From the NCBI GenBank assembly GCA_003344405.1, contig NOWV01000025.1, positions 620,001 through 684,000 of the forward strand: a stretch of 64,000 nt of DNA. Reading direction: 5' to 3'. This DNA comes from Trichoplax sp. H2 (Eukaryota > Placozoa > Uniplacotomia > Trichoplacea). The stretch's first letter is position 1. Each line of letters starts with the position of its first letter. This document shows, one piece after another, positions 36,326 to 49,610 of the stretch. The notes below the pieces were generated by a model. It saw only the letters and a program-made list of their open reading frames with translations. It made no database searches and was not told the origin of the DNA. Position numbers and translations under genes: made by a program.

Positions 36326-39300
36326 TTAGTTGTTTCGATTATTTTGGTTATCTTCGAAAAACATGAAGTCCTGAAAAAATGGATTAAGCCTTAGTTAAAT
36401 CAAAACTTCTCCTTTATGTTGGTATCGTTATTCCACGTTACAAACTATAACTGTGTGTCTATACATATGTACAAACATATAGTGTGTAGGTTATATTCTA
36501 AGAGATAGATGAAAGTACCACGTAACTGCAATTTATGGACGCTTGATCTGATTGCAATTACTCATTCAAAATATATACGCATATGTTACTTACTATGAGG
36601 AAGACGGCGCCCAAGAGTGTTGCTTTGATCTTCACATCTAAGTCCATTGGGACTAAAGTACATAAATAGATTTAGTATTACTTTCATAATTCCATTGTCA
36701 TGATTAGCTATATAACTTTAACCACTACAAATTACATGTTATTCCGAAATTATCGGCATCTGTGTATGCTTCTTTTAAAAAGCCAGACCACTGTTTCGTT
36801 ATCTTGCCAACGGGTGTTTCACCTTCAAGAGGTAAAACCTAGTTCGAGGTAAACAAATGCATTACGTATGCAGACTATTACATATAATACTTCAATTATA
36901 TCAATGTATTAGTAATCAAGTTAAGGGGTCAGACTTTGATGATGAATATGTACCATTTTCAATAGTTTACTTTAAAAACATTACCTCAAAGTTAACATCG
37001 CCAAAGCATGAACAAGGGCAAAATGGTCCTTTAATTCTTAGGACTGGGTTTCTGTTGGCGTCCAAAATTTTAAACTCAGGAAAGATAACAGACCACCTTA
37101 CCAAATAATTAATTGACAATAATCCAAAAGCGTTAGCAACATAGCGTATTAGTAAATGGAATGATGAATTTAATTGTATCTTATAAGAACTCAATTAAGT
37201 TGAATAATATTGAGCTTACTGTTGCTCGATATAACCAATGGGTGTGCCAGGTGGTGATTGCACCTCCAATTCCTGTAAGCAGCAGGGACAACAGCAGCAA
37301 GAGCAGCGAAGAGGACGTACCAAATGGATGATTTCTCGGTTATTATTATCGCAAATGCTCATCTCAAATGAACGCAATGGTCCGCAGCATTGTAAAGTTA
37401 AACAATCGTTTTCTGCACATATTCATTAAAGTAGGGAAGAAAATTTTGAAATGAAAGCACCGATACCCAGAAAATAAATGCAACGTGAAATGAGAAATCG
37501 TCTTGGTCCTATTCTATCGATCAAGGTATTACTTACGCTCAGCAGCAAAATAGACTTGTTGACCCATGCTGTTCTTAACCATGTATCTGTTGTGCGTTTC
37601 CCAGTTTGTAAATACTATATACAGTGAATAAGAGAAAAGAACATATTATTCCTTTATCCTTATTCTTCGACTAAATTTGTGTATATGTTACGAATATATA
37701 TACAGTATTCATAAAAATCCATTTCGTTTATATAGGCATAAAATAATATTTACTCAGACGATCGAGTAATCTCATTTGCTATCTGTACATGAATTTCCTG
37801 GCTACTTTGGGGACTGCGAGATGACACGACGTATAAATCCTCTTATAAATGCGTACCATATACTGTAATATTTAAGAGCGTAAATACTGTGAAAGCAAAA
37901 TCAGTTCAATCGATTTTTTAGGGCAATATTTTACAGGACCGTTTCTAATAATCCATTAAAAGTAAACCGGCCAACAGGCACGAGTTCTCTATATAATCTA
38001 GGCCAATCTGGATACATTATAAAAATGCAATCAGAAATACAGCAGTAGTTCATCGTAACCAAATTCAGTAAGGAAGTACTACTACATACAATGTAAGTTT
38101 AGTAATCAGCAAACTTTTTCGAGTTAATTATCTAACGTGGGTAAGATATAAGATTTTTTCAGCGTGCAATCAATATTCTTAGGTGAGCATAACTGACTCT
38201 TGGCAGATTTAGTAACTGCAAATTAGAGTATAACGGACACTGGATTAATTATTATGGCGCTTTAATTAATCTGTGATTACTACGAGCTTGAGTGAAATGC
38301 GTATTAGATTATTACCGCAATAGGGAATTTTACGAATAAGGACATGGCGCCCAGATGCAGTGGTGAAAATGCGGAGGGATATAAAAAAGGATTAATTGCA
38401 TTCATGGGTGGAACAGTCTTTCTAACAAACACCGACGATGTGAGATAGTTTCTACTCTCGAATGTAATGTATGACATATATATGTTGAAGAACGGTACAA
38501 GGATTTCATGGTTAATAATATAAAAAGGTATTTAGCATTAACAACGGAGGAAAATTAGTGGAAATAGGCAAGCGTATCAGGCTAACGTCGTAGCCAATCT
38601 GTTCTTGTATAACCGATACTACTTATTAATTATGTTATAGGTTTGATCACGGTGGGAATTTGGATATACAGTAAATGTTAAAGTAATGGATTTTCTATCA
38701 GTACAGTATACTCGTGAGCGCATAACTTCAATTACTGTCTTTGGCAATTGGTACTCAGTAACTGCGGAGCATAGCCGTCCAGTAAAAAAAATAAACAGCT
38801 CGGGAATTGATACAAGTCGTCCTGTTGAAAACATCTACTTTAGAGAATATGAAGGAAGAAGATCCCAATAGCAAAATCTGAGTCTATATCCAGGATTGGC
38901 AGTGAGTTTAGTTATACGTCCTCTTACGCCTGCTGTCAGGGACTACTTTGCAAGATGTAATCGGCAAAAAAATGATGGAAAAAAGGTCAAAGAAAATTTT
39001 CAATTGCATCTATAGTATTTGTTTTGTGTCGTAGTCCCTGCCTATTACTGCATCCAGTACATACAGTCTCAACGATGTGATCAGGGCTCGTCGAGATCCA
39101 ATCGACAACGGCTTCGCTTTAGCTTTTAACCACGCTAATAAACGTTCTGCATCACTTCATTAATTCATATCCTACTCAACATCTCTGAATCTATTTTATC
39201 TCCACCAAAGCGATCAATTTGCATTTTCTAAATTGATCCAATTGTCCAACACCCCAATACCTACAGTAAAGTCGACTGGAGATTAACGAGAGTCGTACAC

Positions 39301-39830
39301 TTTGCGGAAAAGGAAAGAAATGGAGTCTAGACGATCGTGGCTGTTGTACCGTTAACTACTGTCATGTCTATTGTGCAATGAAGGGAGGGGGAGGTTTGAT
39401 ATTAAATAAAAAAATGGCAATTACATTCTAATAATTCGACCAGTTGATGAATCAAAAGTTGATCAATTTGAGTTAGATATTCAAGACCAGGAGGGCAACC
39501 AGCTATACTAGGCGGTGGAGCCATCCACTGAACTTGCTGTTGCTGTGGCGGCATTGCTGGAGGAGCCATTCCAGCCTGTGGGGGAAATTGTTGCGGTTGT
39601 TGTTGCCATTGGCCTGGTTGTTGCATAACGGCTTGGCCAGGTGGAGCCATTCCATATTGGGCTTGAGCAACGGGAGGATATTGCTGGCCTGGTGGAGGAT
39701 ATTGTTGCGCTGGTGGAGGATATTGTTGCGCTGGTGGAGGATATTGTTGCCCTGGTGGTGGCTGCTTCTGCTGGTCGGGTCCGGCAAAAGTGACATTGAC
39801 TTGTTGAGGATTTCCTTGCTCTTGACTCAT
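36326..39830 (-). CDS. PLSCR: Phospholipid scramblase A
   Basis: Calcium-dependent mover of phospholipids between bilayer leaflets, or a regulatory membrane protein of that family. Complete seven-exon gene, 331 residues (human PLSCR1 318). Exons: 39830-39425, 37614-37537, 37412-37220, 37096-36985, 36838-36736, 36652-36594, 36370-36326. The N-terminus is Pro/Gln-rich with repeated QQYPPPA. Core landmarks are [39 protein letters not shown], the cysteine cluster [11 protein letters not shown] (palmitoylation site in PLSCR1) and [14 protein letters not shown]. The calcium-loop region [12 protein letters not shown] is complete, and the membrane helix [18 protein letters not shown] follows. The first intron is 1.8 kb. 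It is the first of three same-strand paralogues with identical intron phases. Confidence 0.95.
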
Positions 39831-42800
39831 GCTTTGTTTTCACCGAATACAGTAATAGTAGTACAATCAAATTCAGCAATAGAGAATAGATTCCAATAAG
39901 AAAGTTATCCAAGTTTTTTTTTCCGTCGACGAAGAAGAAGAAGACTGTTGAGTAAACTGGAAAGAGAGGAAAATGCCTCCAAAAGCTTTTCACCATGCTT
40001 TTAAAAACGTAGTCCCATAGAGTTTCCTAGTAACGCCCAAAATGATAGTTACTGCTTACCGGCCAGTAGCTTCGTTTCAGCACTCTAGTAGTAGCAAACC
40101 GCGCTGTGGTGCTGTACCGGTACAGTGCATGTCCTCCAATGAATCCGAAATCCGAAATGGTTTGACATCGGTGAATCCGAAATCCGAAATGACGATATTC
40201 GCCAATCCAAATCCGATCCAATAAGAAAATAATATAATGGATCTGAATGAATCCGAAAATTTTCTACAATCCGAATCCAATCCGATCGGATTGGATTCGA
40301 GTCGGATTTCCTACAGTATACAGTACAGTACTATACTAGACGATTGCTAAACACTGGACTGTACACTGTACACTGTACAGTACAGAGAGGGAGGCTGGGC
40401 GCGGTGCGAAAAAGTGACGTCATGCCCTTGAGTCAGCCAATCAAAATTCTCGTTTTTGATCTTGTACAGTGTACAGTATCACCGTTTTTGAGGCAATGTA
40501 CTGTACATCGTGATTATTTTCTTTTCAGATAAATCGACGAATATTTTTTGAGTTATTTCTTCATCAAAATCAATAAAATTTTATACGTGTGAAGAGAGGA
40601 AGTTCTGGTAAAGATTTTTGTATAGTTTATTTTTGTTAAATAATTGTCCTTAACCAATTTTATTTACGATTTATGGTGTACCGTTATTCTTCTAGAAATA
40701 GCCATTTTACAGTATTTACTGGTAACAACTACAATGTAATTTTGACTTTGATACTGAAGCGATATGTCCGCTACGCATTACGTAAATGTGCTCTGGCATA
40801 AACGTTACGCTAATACCGAATCGCCGAAAAAACATGGCGAGTTTGCATTAAAATGATGTTTGATACATTCATTTCAGTCATTTTATAAGCAAGAAATAGG
40901 GGTTTTGATTGTAAAATGATCAGTAAATACTGTACTGTACGATACTGTACTGTACTGTACTGTACACTTGTGTTCTTGATGTAGCCAAAATCAACAATTG
41001 AAGCAAAATAGCTGCGGCCATTTATGGTATACGCTTACACTTCCAAGTATAGATATGTTTATGTCTGTACATCAAGCTCTATCATCATCTCAAGGCATGA
41101 GAATCGATTTTAGCACAGTTCTAATACAGAATGAAGCTCGTATAGTCATGAAATACTTCCCAGGAGTATTTCATAGTCCATAGTACAGGACAGTAATTGA
41201 ATTCATTTTTATCCTTGTTCTACTGTCTAAGTGTCTATTGGTTCACGCCCTCTACCCGACAACGCTTTGACTACAGTACACCACTGCAGTGCTACTATGG
41301 ATACGTACATCATTTCACTGATACTAACTCAATTTATATGCAATGTCTAAAATATGGGAAGAGTGGACTTTCTGCATTCTTATAGTGGCGTCCAGTAGCT
41401 TGGAAATGGTTTCATTTTTTGGATACCACCTAGAATAGAATAGAGAATATAGTAGCGTCCAGCAGCTTCCAAATGGTTGCATCAAAAATGCAACCATGAA
41501 TAGAATACTATATTCAATATCAATTCAGTTTTACGCATCCACTCCTTAAATGCCCAACCTAGCAACCGACCCAACCCAATAGCGATCATAACCTATCAAT
41601 TATTTCTGCGTATTTGAATTTATTGAATGGATAGAGATTGAATAACTTTCTTGTTTCTATTTCTAGTCATGATTTAATGATAGGAGTACTGTCATGTATA
41701 GAGCATATAACAATAAAATACAACTATCGCTGCTTTGTATTCTTGCCCAACTTATTACTAAACTCTTACGAGTCTGGCATACTTTTCAATATCGAAACAT
41801 GTCACAGGACATGCCAACACCATCATCTGTCACACAAGCTAGAGGGGAAAATTTTCAAAATGGAAATCTATGAGTAGACCGTATATTGTTTGAATATAGT
41901 CCAATAAAGTTCTTGGTGATATGTTAACACTGCAGTTATCCTATATGGGCACGAGTTCGTAATACAGCATCTGTAAGGTTAAGAGATAAATGTAATTCCA
42001 GCTAAAATTTTACCGGATCCGCGCGTTTGCATTAAAGTATCTCATACATACGAGTCGTCCTAGGTATTATCCAAAACTAACCTTAACTACAGATTTTATT
42101 AGTATTTGTGCACATCAAATGACGCTCTATTTGGGCTGAATTTGAATACCCATTCCATAGCATCGCAATGTCTGCGTGGCTATAGGCCGATCTCAAAATC
42201 TTTAGCTTCTCATCAAAACTTTCTATAGCACAACTAATAGGGGATTGTAGCAGCATAGAATCGATTATAAGGTAATCTCTACCAGTTTATGGTATAAGTT
42301 GATCTTGCTTTCAAATTAATATTTATTAACCTATATTCGATACTAGTGCATAGCAACTCTAGGTTAAATATATATCACTAGAGAAAGAAAGCTACCAAAC
42401 CATTCCTGTCGCGGTTCTAATCATAGTTTTGTTAACAACATCTTGATAGCATTATATAGTGCTTGCTATAATTATTCTATAACTATACTACGGTGCTACA
42501 GCAATACATCTCCGTCAATTCCGACTAGCTTCAGAAAATATTCTATGCCGTCAGTTATCTATTCTAAAAAAAAATTTATTTTCTACAAGATTGAATATTA
42601 AAACAACAAAACGAAACAGATACTGTATAATACCGTGAGATGTGAGGAAATTTAAAATGCCATTGAGAATTGACGAACAAATTAAAAATTACATTGGCTG
42701 AATTACCCTTCACATAATACCAATCGCTGATATGTACGGTAATTAAGTTATTAGAGCACAAATAATTTAAGGATTTACATTTCTATTATCTTAAATTCAA

Positions 42801-42892
42801 ATAATTGATGGTTTTATTCTATTTTAAAAATAACTACGAGATAGTTCAGTTTAAAAATTTCGCATTTGTTACAATGATCTGATAAAAACTTT
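39831..42892. other. Spacer between scramblases A and B
   Basis: Contains the scramblase A promoter side, ATCCGAA-type degenerate repeats with a palindrome (40130-40310), GTAC-rich tracts (about 40315-40515 and 40925-40970) and otherwise anonymous AT-rich sequence. Open frames such as 41638-41877 have no recognisable features. Confidence 0.55.
40130..40310. repeat. ATCCGAA-type repeats with a 28-bp perfect palindrome
   Basis: Multiple degenerate copies of AATCCGAAATCCGAAATG and AATCCAAATCCGATCC. The block ends in a perfect palindrome at 40272-40299, centred on CCGATCGG. The open frames on both strands across it are repeat translations. Confidence 0.8.
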
Positions 42893-45800
42893 CTAATTAC
42901 TGCCACCGTAATGATTATTATTGCAGCTGTCTTCAAAGAACATGAAATCCTGTTTGCAAAAGAAAATCAGGTTATTAATAAACATATTTGTGTCCAAATT
43001 ATAAATGTAAATTAACGGTTTGTATTAAAGCAATGATTTTAGTTCCAAGTATGTTATCGTATTGTAAATTGAGTCAGGAACTACTATACTCCACTAAAAT
43101 GAATGAGTACTAAAGATGAAACTGCATTCATATTTAAAGGTCTTACGGCGCATCAGGGAAGGAAAAGAAAGTTATTTTATAAGAAAAATATATTTAGCGT
43201 GATTAAACGATAATCTTACAATAAGAAAGACAGCTCCCAATAAAGTAGCCTTCGCTTTTACGTCCAGGTCCATTGGAACTAACGTAGATAATTGAAATCC
43301 AAGATAGCAAAGTCAAAATTATGTGATAAATAATCGCTAAAAAGTTACCTATCGTTTCATAAACACGGCATAATATGCGTATATAATTCATAATAATAAT
43401 TAGGAAACAGCCGCTGTAAATTCTATTTTTGATGCAGCTTGTAGCATTTGAGTAATCTGACATACGAGTGTATTTCCATTACATACTACTGTGTTATACA
43501 TGAAAAAATGATCTGCATTGATTTTGGACATGCAGAGTAAGAACTGATATCATGAAATAGTGAGAGTATTTGTTCGATGGATATAAGCAATAGCTAAGAT
43601 AAAATGTAACTGATAGTATTTCTTACAACTAATTCCGAAGTTGTCAGCATCCGTAAATACTTCCTTTGCCAATCCAGACCACTGCTTAGTAATTCTACCA
43701 ACAGATTGACTGCCATCAGCAGAAGTTACCTTAATACGAACATTAATGAAAGCGACGAACTTCATAAATACGTACGATATACTTGTTTAATGACAACAAG
43801 TTACGCTTTCTAGCGAAATTGTTAGCGTTCATATAAAACTATGATGGCTTTTAGTAACCTAAAAACGCAGGACCATGAACATGTTCTAAATAGCTGTTTA
43901 GGAGTAATTTCATGTTACCTACCTCAAAATTAACGTCCTTACAGCAAGAACAAGTCCAGCAAGGTCCCTTGATTTTCAACACTACGTTTTTGTTAGCATC
44001 CATAATATTAAACTCCGGAAAGATTATGGTCCATCTTGAAATATCAACAATAGATTAACTACTTATGTAACAACTGTATATTAACTTTGAATAATTATCT
44101 CCTCCTTACTTTTGCTCAATATAACCGATGGTAGTGCCAGGCGGAGATTGAACCTCCATTTCTTGCAAACAGCACGGAAAGCAGCACTCATCACATCGTA
44201 GAGGACGAACTAAATGAATGATTTCCCGGTTACTGTTGTCTGTAATGCTCATTTCAAATGATCGTATAGGTCCACAGCATTGCAGGTTGAGGCAGTCATT
44301 TTCTATTGCATTAATATGGCAGAAGTAGTTTATTATTTTGAAATTATGAATATAAACTGAAAAATATGATAAATCGAGTCTTTTTTTGTAGCAGATAATT
44401 ACAGTATTTTTACGAGCACAGTTTCGGTCTGTTGAGCATATAATGAGGATCACTTCATCATTCTGCTTTTGCTCGATGCTAAATATACATTACAGTATCA
44501 TTCTCTGTATCAAAGATATACCGTATATCCCTTATTAAATGATACCTACTTTCAGCAGCGAAAAAAACTTGTTGTCCCATGGTATTCTTGACCGTGAATC
44601 TATTCAATGTTTCCCAGTTGGTCATCACTATAAAGATGCAGATGCAGAAGTTATTAGTAAAACGTTATTATATTACAGTTATAGTGGATGAATACCATCG
44701 CTGCAAACTTATACGAGTACTATACTGTACGTATATCATATACTACAGTCTAATAGATTGAACTAATGGGCTGAAATGAAAAATGATCAAAGGATAAATG
44801 GACCCTATTGAAGGTACATAATAAAAAGTATAATTTCATGTATATGCAATTTTCTCATTAATTAATTAGACTTAATTAGTTGATCAACACGTTTTTTTTA
44901 AATTGACAAGCGACACACTTTGCGTGAGAATGCGCGTATGCTATTACTAAAATGTATAATAATTATAATTGAATCCATTTTTGGATAAAAATCCTACAAC
45001 AGGGACTATAATAAAGATTGGAATTGTACTAAAAACTCTTAATGGACAATCGATTGTGGATGGATATTGATAAAACAGTAGTAGCGTACAGGAATTGCAG
45101 ATTAGTAAGGCCACAATGAAGATATTCTAGATAAAAGGAAGAAAGAAGTAACATTTCTAGACGGGGATGAGTAGTGATAGAGTAGCAAAAGTTGATTCTA
45201 TTAGTTCTAAAAGTTATTATGACAGTGATATCCTACTAGACGGCAAATAATACAGTATAATTAATGTAGTAGTATATAAAATAAATTAAATAGATACATC
45301 ATTGTTACTTTCTGCCTGCCAGTAAAATGCCACTAATGATAATACTGTAAAAAGATCGTAAGCGGTTTGCACTTTCAGTAACGTTATAAGGCAACTATTT
45401 CCATCCAGATAGCTAATTTCCACTAAAACTAAGACTAAAACACAATGCTATTGCACGAAAGAGGAGTAATATTTCTATTCCTTTGGTAATTGTTAAGACC
45501 AGAAGACTTGCACGTTTGACAACATGACCCTTTTCATTTTATGAAAAATAGCAATACGCAGCATTGCACACTGTACAGTATGTGATCAATTCATTCACGA
45601 GGTGCTATATCTATCTTGTCAATACTACAGTATTACAAGTTAGCAAGTGGGGGATATTATTAGTTTATTTAACTATAATTGCTCCACTTGCTTTCCCGAT
45701 CTCAGTTGATATCGTATCCCCATATTCAGTAGAAGTAAATGACTTTAGTTCTTGTTATTAATGTCAGTACTGTGCCAAAGATTGTACAACAGTACTTATG

Positions 45801-47383
45801 CAAACTAACAATTCAGTAATAAATGTCAACAGAATCAACAAAATTAGGACAAGGCGGACGTAAATAAATTTCTCTGTGTTTTATACGTACATACAGCACG
45901 ACTATATCACATGGTAACGCATACTGTATATACTCGTCATAATGGTTATATTTATTTAATCAAGCAACAATAATACTAAACAGAAATGTCAATGTCTTTT
46001 CTAGTACAGTCGAACACAAGAGAGAAAAAATAAAAAATAATTAATACGCCGCATCAACGTCTCTGATTTTTCCATGGGCATGGACTATTCAATACAAGTA
46101 GATTTGCCGCTTGTTCTACTTGGCCAACTACGGAATACTGATTGTACTGGTACTTTTTTACTTTTGCATCCCATACAGCCCATTTAATTAATATACTGTA
46201 GATTAGCATCAAACTTATGTATATCTCTGACTTTTCCATGGACAAGGACTATTCAATACGAGTAGATTCGCTGCTTGTTCTACTTGGCGAACTACGGAAT
46301 ACTGATTGTACTTGTACTTATTTACTTTTGCATCGCATAAGTACATTTAATATACTGTAGATTAGTATGAAAGTTACGTATATCTCTGACTTTTCCATGG
46401 ACAGGGACGATTTAATACGAGTAGATTCGCTGCTTGTTCTACTTGGCGAACTACAGTATACTGATTATACTTGCACTTTTTTACTTTTGCATCACATACA
46501 GTACATTTAATATACTGTAGATTAGCATGAAAGTTACGTATATCTCTGACTTTTCCATGGACAAGCACTATTCAAGACGAGTAGATTCGGTGCTTGTTCT
46601 ACTTGGCGAACTACGGAATACGGAGTATACTTTTATTTTTTTACTTGGCATCATATACCGTACATTGACTATAATGTAGATTAGTATGAAATTTATGTAT
46701 CATTTGGGATACTTTGGCACGATCATTCGCATTATGTAGAGTATATTTACTAGACAATTTTCTAAGTTGCGTTGGGTGAGGAGTAGATGATGAGATAGTA
46801 GACAAAAAAAGTGTAAAGAAATGTATTTACTTGTATAATTTAAGAGTAAAGAGAAAAAATAAAAATGCATTGCATCAGCGACATGGACTATTTACTATAA
46901 GAAGTCTAGACAATTTTCGAGGTTGTTTGGGGTGAGGGCATCGTGAGATAGACAGACAAAAAAGTGCAAAGAGATACTTGGAGAATACTATTTTTGTGAG
47001 CTCATTAGAAGGACTATGTGAAATTTGAAATAGGCGTACGTTAGATAGCCTTAGTGTCTTGTTTTTCACTCTTTACCGTGTACTATTGTAGATATTGAAA
47101 ATGTGCTTTACTGTGCAGTTTCAATCTTGTAACTCATTTATTCACGTTTGCCAAGGTTTGGGTTACCTTCAAAAATTTCCACCACTTGATGAATTAATAG
47201 TTGATCGATCTGACTTAGATATTCTAGACCAGGTGGGCAACCAACAGGAATAACAGTCGGTGTTGGCATCCATTGAACTGGTGGCTGGCCTTGGGGTTGG
47301 CTTACTACTGCCGAATTTCCCGGTTGAGCAAATCCAACAGCAACACCTCCTATCGCTTCTGGTTGTCCGCTCTTTTCTTCCAT
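42893..47383 (-). CDS. PLSCR: Phospholipid scramblase B
   Basis: Second paralogue, seven exons, 272 residues. Exons: 47383-47167, 44627-44550, 44302-44110, 44034-43923, 43729-43627, 43278-43220, 42949-42893. The start at MEEKSGQ is chosen; an in-frame ATG at 47431 would add 16 residues that look like leader. The N-terminal region is shorter than in A but keeps PVQWMP and [18 protein letters not shown]. Core: [23 protein letters not shown], cysteine cluster [11 protein letters not shown] (fewer cysteines than A), [14 protein letters not shown], calcium-loop region [12 protein letters not shown] intact, membrane helix [18 protein letters not shown]. Intron 1 is about 2.5 kb and is filled with tandem repeats (46060-47070). 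Closest to A by sequence and by near-identical exon lengths. Confidence 0.94.
46060..46700. repeat. Four ~160-bp tandem repeats in scramblase B intron 1
   Basis: Units begin near 46060, 46220, 46380 and 46542 with CTCTGACTTTTCCATGGAC and contain GCTTGTTCTACTTGGC. Peptide-like similarity between frames ([13 protein letters not shown] on the minus strand) comes from the repeat. A second, two-copy repeat (AGGTTGTTTGGGGTGAGG and relatives) follows at about 46740-47060. Confidence 0.85.
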
Positions 47384-47811
47384 TTTCCCAGCAATAGCAC
47401 AACGATTGAATGTTGATCGAATTTCAAACAATGTTGAATATCACAAGCTACCACTTGATATTGATAAAGACTCTTCTTTAGCAGAATAGAGTAATCAATT
47501 CTAGTGCAAGTTGCCAAGCTAAATATCAATTTCTGCGATTGTATTGATCTGCAAAATGTCCAAGTACTATCGTATGTACAACGCTTACCCTGCCTACGGC
47601 AATGAGTGTGGAACAAACCAACAGTGTTAGTGTGGCCCATACTCATTGCCGTGCCCAGTCTAGTGTACGTGACTTGACTCTAATGTACACTATACCGAAC
47701 CAATAGACTGAATAAACAGACATAATTTATACAGTACAGCAGACTATGCACAAGCAGTCTAGTGTAAACAAGAACAAAGCTACAAACGGAGGAGGGCCAT
47801 GCCCAACCACG

Positions 47812-49275
47812 AAAAGAAACCCATTGGCCTTTCTTGGCCACCCTTGCCTATGGATGTAGCGTTGTCAGGATCTATGTAATGACAAAATTTCCACAATCGT
47901 ACTAATAGGAGCATAGGCATTTATACAACATTTTCGATATTGAAGCTTTTGCTGAGCACGAAAAGTAACCCATTGGCCTTTCTTGGCCACCCTTGCCTAT
48001 GGATGTAGCGTTGTCAGGATCTATGTAATGACAAAATTTCCACAGTCGTACTAATAAGAGCATAGGCGTTTTTCGATATTTAAGCTTTTGCTAAGCACGA
48101 AAAGAAATCCACTGGCCTTTCTTGGCCACCCTTGCCTATGGCTGTAGCGTTGTCAGGATCTTATGTAATGACAAAATTTCCACAGTCGTACTAATAAGAG
48201 CATAGGCATTTACGAAAAGAAACCCATTGGCCTTTCTTGGCCACCCTTGCCTATGGCTGTAGCGTTGTCAGGATCTTATGTAATGACAAAATTTCCACAG
48301 TCGTACTAATAAGAGCATAGGCGTTTTTCGATATTTAAGCTTTTGCTAAGCACGAAAAGAAATCCACTGGCCTTTCTTGGCCACCCTTGCCTATGGCTGT
48401 AGCGTTGTCAGGATCTTATGTAATGACAAAATTTCCACAGTCGTACTAATAAGAGCATAGGCGTTTTTCGATATTTAAGCTTTTGCTAAGCACGAAAAGA
48501 AATCCATTGGTCTTTCTTGGCCACCTTGCGTGTAGCCCTGTCAGGTGCTATAACGACGGAATTTCCACTGTCGTACTAATAAGAGCATAGGCGTTTTTCG
48601 ATATTTAAAGCTTTTGCTAACCACGGAAAGAAACCCACTGGCCTTTCTTGGCCACCCTTGCCTATGGCTGTAGCGTTGTCAGGATCTTATGTAATGACAA
48701 AATTTTTACAGTCGTACTAATAAGAGCATAGGCATTTATACAACATTTTCGATATTTAAGCTTTTGCTAAACACGAAAAAGAAACCCACTGGCCTTTCTT
48801 GGCCACCTTGCGTGTAGCTGCAGCCCTATCAGGTACTATAACGACGGAATTTCCACTGTCGTACTAATAAGAGCGTAGGTGTTTACAACATTTTCGATAT
48901 TTAAGCTTTTGCTAAACACGAAAAAGAAACCCACTGGCCTTTCTTGGCCACCTTGCGTGTAGCTACAGCCCTATCAGGTACTATAACGACGGAATTTCCA
49001 CTGTCGTACTAATAAGAGCATAGGCGTTTCTGGATATTTAAGCTTCTGCTAAACACGAAAAGAAACCCACTGGCCTTTCTTGGCCACCTTGCGTGTAGCA
49101 GCAGCCCTATCAGGTACTATAACGACGGAATTTCCACTGTCGTACTAATAAAAGCATAGGCGATTATTCAACATTTTAAATATTAAAGAAGCCTAATGGC
49201 CTTTCTTGGCCACCCTTGCGTGTAGCGCTGTCAGGTGCTGTAACGATGGAATTTCCACTCTCGTACTAATTTATT
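47812..49275. repeat. ~140-bp tandem repeat array, about 11 copies
   Basis: The anchor TGGCCTTTCTTGGCCA recurs at spacings of about 114-150 bases from 47825 to 49198. Two subfamilies alternate: one with GCCTATGGCTGTAGCGTTGTC, the other with TTGCGTGTAGC and ATAACGACGGAATTTCC. Units carry internal inverted repeats (TGGCC/GGCCA, GCCTATG/CATAGGC, and TTGTCA/TGACAA or ACGAC/GTCGT). There is no coding sequence. The copies are contiguous and lack unique spacers, so this is a satellite. Confidence 0.9.
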
Positions 49276-49610
49276 TAATTTCCTTTATATTTCCCATTCA
49301 ATTGGCATCAGGAAGCGTACTTGCACATACTTGTATTCTTTTTTTTATAAATAATTTGCTAATAAAGATAGGCCATGCACTTAAAGACTATCGAAAGACT
49401 ACTACTGTAAGATTGAATGGATAAAAATAATACCTTAAACAACCGGTAAAAGTGGACCGTAAAACCATTTGATAACCAGTATAAAAAAGAATATGGATTA
49501 TGAACAACTAACTTTACGTGCAATACATTCAAGCATATAAAGTCTGCTTAAATACAGTTTATTCCCTAGATTGCTTTCATCTTGCAATATACCAACAGAA
49601 TAGTTTTGCA

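Noticed and set aside
39503-39996. Antisense and alternate-frame open frames over scramblase A exon 1
   Set aside because: They shadow the proline/glutamine-rich coding repeat; only the frame reading [10 protein letters not shown] joins the rest of the scramblase.
47812-49275. Possible CRISPR-like array
   Set aside because: Units are contiguous ~140-bp repeats without unique spacers, in animal DNA with no cas genes.
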